Shown here: positions 61,504 to 64,000 of the stretch, in pieces
How positions within the stretch are numbered: position 1 is the first letter of the stretch
Layout of the letters: each line of letters starts with the position of its first letter
Assembly (NCBI RefSeq): GCF_040822065.1
Contig: NZ_CP162005.1
Coordinates: 2,852,001-2,916,000, forward strand
Length of the DNA stretch: 64,000 nt
Source of the DNA: Pedobacter sp. WC2423
Lineage (GTDB): Bacteria; Bacteroidota; Bacteroidia; Sphingobacteriales; Sphingobacteriaceae
Direction of reading: 5' to 3'
The notes under the pieces: model-generated
Databases searched by the model: none
Seen by the model: the letters and a program-made list of their open reading frames with translations, nothing else
Told to the model about the DNA's origin: nothing
Translations under genes and position numbers: made by a program

Positions 61504-62490
61504 ATGAATAACAAGCATAGAATTGATGTACATCAGCATGTATTACCTCCATTCTGGTCCGAAGCATTAAACTCAAACGGTGGCGATCCTTCCGGCCCCA
61601 GGTCAGGAGATTCGAGTAATTCAGTAGTTCCAAAATGGTCACCTGAGGGAGCCATTGCCCTGATGGATAGTTTGGAAATATCAACAGGTATATTGTCACT
61701 AACTTCACCTGGAATTGTTGGATGGGCTTCAGAATCACAGGCGGGTATGGCAAGAAAAATCAATGAATATACAGCAAGTTTGGTCAGCAAAAATCCATTG
61801 CGGTTTGGAAATTTCGCTACACTTCCAATGCCACACGTGGAAGAGTCACTTGCAGAGATTGAATACGCATTAGATGTATTGCATGCTGATGGGATTATAC
61901 TGTTTAGTAATTACGGAGATCAATATCTCGGGGATGCTCAATTCTTGCCATTATGGCAAGAATTAAACGATAGAAAAGCCGTTGTATTCATACACCCCGG
62001 ACTTCCAATTACGCCGATGCAGGGAATAGCAGGACCATTGGTAGATTATCCCTTTGCAACTACAAGGGTAGCTGTTCAGCTTGTTTTAAATGGAATTATA
62101 AGCCGCTTTCCAGCTGTCAATATTATACTTGCGCATGCAGGTGGATTTGTTCCATATGCAGTGCACCGATTTGTCGAACTGGCCCATGTGTTCAGGACTG
62201 ATACCCCAAATCATGAAGAAATCCTGCAAAGCTTCCGTAAATTTTATTATGATACCGCATTGGCTTCCAGCCCTACCTCACTTCCAAGTCTGACTGCTTT
62301 TGCCAAACGGGAAAATATTTTGTTTGGAACAGATTATCCTTTTGCACCAGCCGGTGTAGTGGCTGACTTTACTCAATATCTTGATCAACACCAATTCAGT
62401 GATCCACTGCAAAGAAGTGAAATAAGCCATCAAAATGCATTAGTTCTATTCCCCCGCCTGTCGGAGCAACTCATTACAAAAGGGGTTTAA
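61504..62490 (+). CDS. Amidohydrolase family 2 protein (ACMSD/resorcylate-decarboxylase-like)
   Basis: 328 residues from ATG 61504 (MNNKHRIDVHQHVLPPFWSE); a frame from 61417 would overlap the dehydrogenase. Metal ligands: HxH in DVHQHVLP, His in VVFIHPGLP, His in IILAHAGGFVPYAVHRF and Asp in ILFGTDYPFAPAG. The subgroup includes non-oxidative decarboxylases and hydrolases of aromatic or unsaturated acids. As the next gene after an aldehyde dehydrogenase, it may decarboxylate the acid formed (inference). Confidence 0.84.
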   Translation: MNNKHRIDVHQHVLPPFWSEALNSNGGDPSGPRSGDSSNSVVPKWSPEGAIALMDSLEISTGILSLTSPGIVGWASESQAGMARKINEYTASLVSKNPLRFGNFATLPMPHVEESLAEIEYALDVLHADGIILFSNYGDQYLGDAQFLPLWQELNDRKAVVFIHPGLPITPMQGIAGPLVDYPFATTRVAVQLVLNGIISRFPAVNIILAHAGGFVPYAVHRFVELAHVFRTDTPNHEEILQSFRKFYYDTALASSPTSLPSLTAFAKRENILFGTDYPFAPAGVVADFTQYLDQHQFSDPLQRSEISHQNALVLFPRLSEQLITKGV

Positions 62491-62657
62491 TAGTAAAATG
62501 TATCAAGGTATTCTTTATATATCAATAGATATGCTATGTAACCAATGAATTTTAGTGTGAACCTCAAAAGTTTTTGTCCAATTTTTGGGGTCACACCAAT
62601 TGAGACGGCCTCTTTGCATTAAATTCCCTTTATGTACAAATCAAAAATATAGAAATT

Positions 62658-63215
62658 ATGAATAAAGTTATAGGCATTCTTGCAGGAAGCCTTCGTAAGG
62701 AATCATTTTCAAAAAAGATAAGTAAAGCTGTATTAGCTATGGCACCACAAGGTTTTAAGTTTAGAACAATTTCATTAGCCGATCTTCCGATCTACAATCA
62801 GGATTTCGATGACGACAATGAGGTTCCCCCAGCCATCACCCTGTTCAGGGAAGAGATGGCAAAAGTTGACGGCATTTTATTTATAACCCCAGAATATAAC
62901 AGATCAGTTCCAGCGCTTTTGAAGAACGCCCTGGATGTAGGATCACGACCTTATGGTGAAAGCGTATGGAATTCAAAACCTGCGGCCATTTTCAGCAATT
63001 CACCGGGAAATTTATCTGGCTTTGGTGCTAATCATCATTTAAGGCAAAGCCTGGTATTTCTGAACGTACCTACCATGCAGCAACCTGAAGTTTACCTTCA
63101 TAAAGTGCATGAACTTTTTGATGAAAACGGGAATTTAAATGAAGGGAGCACCAAAGAGCTTTTGCAAAAAGCTGTGGATGCGTATATAATATGGTTTAAA
63201 AGGAATGCTGCATAA
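62658..63215 (+). CDS. NADPH-dependent FMN reductase
   Basis: 185 residues. GILAGSLRKESFSKKISKAV (FMN phosphate loop), LADLPIYNQDFDDDNEVPPA and ITPEYNRSVPALLKNALDVG (PEYN flavin-site motif), then NSKPAAIFSNSPGNLSGFG. Reduces FMN or quinones with NADPH. The last gene of the redox cluster. 167 bp after the amidohydrolase. Confidence 0.88.
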   Translation: MNKVIGILAGSLRKESFSKKISKAVLAMAPQGFKFRTISLADLPIYNQDFDDDNEVPPAITLFREEMAKVDGILFITPEYNRSVPALLKNALDVGSRPYGESVWNSKPAAIFSNSPGNLSGFGANHHLRQSLVFLNVPTMQQPEVYLHKVHELFDENGNLNEGSTKELLQKAVDAYIIWFKRNAA

Positions 63216-63224
63216 ATTAAAGTC

Positions 63225-64000
63225 ATGAAAAAAAACTGGCCGGTACTTTCCTATAACTTAGGGAAACCTACATACAGCACACTACAATTATTTACACAAA
63301 TCGTTGGAAAGATAAAACTTGCTACGATGCCGTGGATCAACCATTCATGGAGTATTACGCTTCACATTACACCTGCTGGTCTAACTACGCAAACGATACC
63401 TTATAAGGATAAAGATTTCCAAATAGATTTTGATTTGGTAAATCATCAACTAAAAATAACAACAAGTTTGGGGGAATCGCAACAGTTCAGCCTGGAAAAT
63501 ATATCTGTAGCAGGTTTTCACAGAGCTATTCAAAAGAAATTAAAGGAGATAGATATCGACGTAACAATTTCTCCTCTTCCCTCGGAAATCGTAGATCCCA
63601 TCCCTTTTGAACTCGATGAATTCCACAACACTTATGATAGGGATCAGGCTAGCTCCTTTCACATTGCCTTATTGCGTATTCATGAGGTCTTTCTTATCCA
63701 TCGCAGCAGCTTTAAGGGTAAAAGCAGTCCGATTCATTTCTTTTGGGGAGGATTTGATTTGTCATTAGCTTTTTTTTCAGGAAAGAAAGCCCCACCTCAC
63801 CCAGGTCAGATGCCCGGAATGCCCAATTGGGTGCTTCAGGATGCCTACTCGCAAGAGGTACAAACCGTTGGCTTCTGGTCTGGAAATGACGATTTAAAAG
63901 AAGCAGCATTCTATTGTTATCTCTATCCTGAACCGGAAGGATATAGTACCGCAGAAATTGAACCCAAAGAGGCCTATTACCATAAGCATAGGGGTGAATT
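63225..64000 (+). CDS. DUF5996 family protein, 3' end cut by window
   Basis: Open from ATG 63225 to the window edge (258 codons, no stop). MKKNWPVLSYNLGKPTYSTL, QLFTQIVGKIKLATMPWINH, then HPGQMPGMPNWVLQDAYSQE match DUF5996, whose members run to about 300 residues. A conserved Trp/His-rich beta fold; no function assigned. Begins 9 bp after the FMN reductase stop, so probably co-transcribed. Confidence 0.8.
   Translation, partial: MKKNWPVLSYNLGKPTYSTLQLFTQIVGKIKLATMPWINHSWSITLHITPAGLTTQTIPYKDKDFQIDFDLVNHQLKITTSLGESQQFSLENISVAGFHRAIQKKLKEIDIDVTISPLPSEIVDPIPFELDEFHNTYDRDQASSFHIALLRIHEVFLIHRSSFKGKSSPIHFFWGGFDLSLAFFSGKKAPPHPGQMPGMPNWVLQDAYSQEVQTVGFWSGNDDLKEAAFYCYLYPEPEGYSTAEIEPKEAYYHKHRGE

Overview
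The window looks like chromosome from a Bacteroidota species, most likely Sphingobacteriaceae and close to Pedobacter. The support is: promoters of the Bacteroidota type (TTG-N18/19-TAnnTTTG), few Shine-Dalgarno sites, AT-rich intergenic DNA, and typical families (energy-transducing TonB, DUF2975 with its small HTH partner, DUF2625, DUF2652, DUF5996, many AraC regulators). The genus is inferred from protein resemblance only. I found no rRNA, tRNA, CRISPR array or intact insertion sequence.

Layout. 1-3.1 kb is the edge of an exopolysaccharide locus: a truncated sugar transferase with a degenerate receiver-like N-terminus, a single-domain response regulator, and an LCP-family protein. 3.1-11.2 kb holds small housekeeping and stress genes: GDPD with a GlxA-like regulator, Dabb, VOC and DinB proteins, an XRE/S24 regulator, a quinone module (MdaB, YgiN-like monooxygenase, aldo/keto reductase) behind a 26-bp near-perfect palindrome, and a cysteine synthase homologue. 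A transposase fragment lies at about 5.9 kb.

11.4-29.4 kb is the centrepiece, an apparent nine-gene leftward operon of about 18 kb. It encodes two giant PUFA-synthase-like polyketide synthase proteins, a free acyl carrier protein, an alpha/beta hydrolase, two GT1 glycosyltransferases, two condensation/acyltransferase-fold proteins and a small membrane protein. The first PKS carries two fused PfaD/NPD-type barrels, then KS-AT-ACP-ACP-KR. The second carries KS-AT-DH-PPTase. Together they have the parts to build a reduced or polyene acyl chain, release it, glycosylate it twice and acylate it, so a secreted or membrane glycolipid is the best guess. I do not recognise it as a characterised pathway.

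30-51.5 kb is mixed: a thioredoxin-like lipid-of-unknown-substrate reductase, a multicopper oxidase fused to an outer-membrane-barrel-like tail (with a decayed small metal-associated gene in front), TonB, DUF2625, methyltransferase, AraC regulators, a membrane-anchored HTH protein divergent from a secreted concanavalin-like protein, two NAD(P)-binding proteins, PhzF, ABC-F, a class C beta-lactamase-like hydrolase beside a broken erythromycin-esterase-like gene, the HTH/DUF2975 pair, a BCCT transporter and an MFS transporter.

51.7-63.2 kb is a rightward redox cluster: two close AraC paralogues, two SDRs, two paralogous small membrane proteins, a GMC oxidoreductase, a DUF2652 cyclase-like protein, a Crp-family regulator, an aldehyde dehydrogenase, an amidohydrolase/decarboxylase and an FMN reductase. 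Four of its promoters share one composite element: two direct half-sites exactly 21 bp apart, followed 27-28 bp later by GCAAxTTTG. This looks like an unreported local regulon, probably read by the AraC paralogues. The window ends inside a DUF5996 gene.
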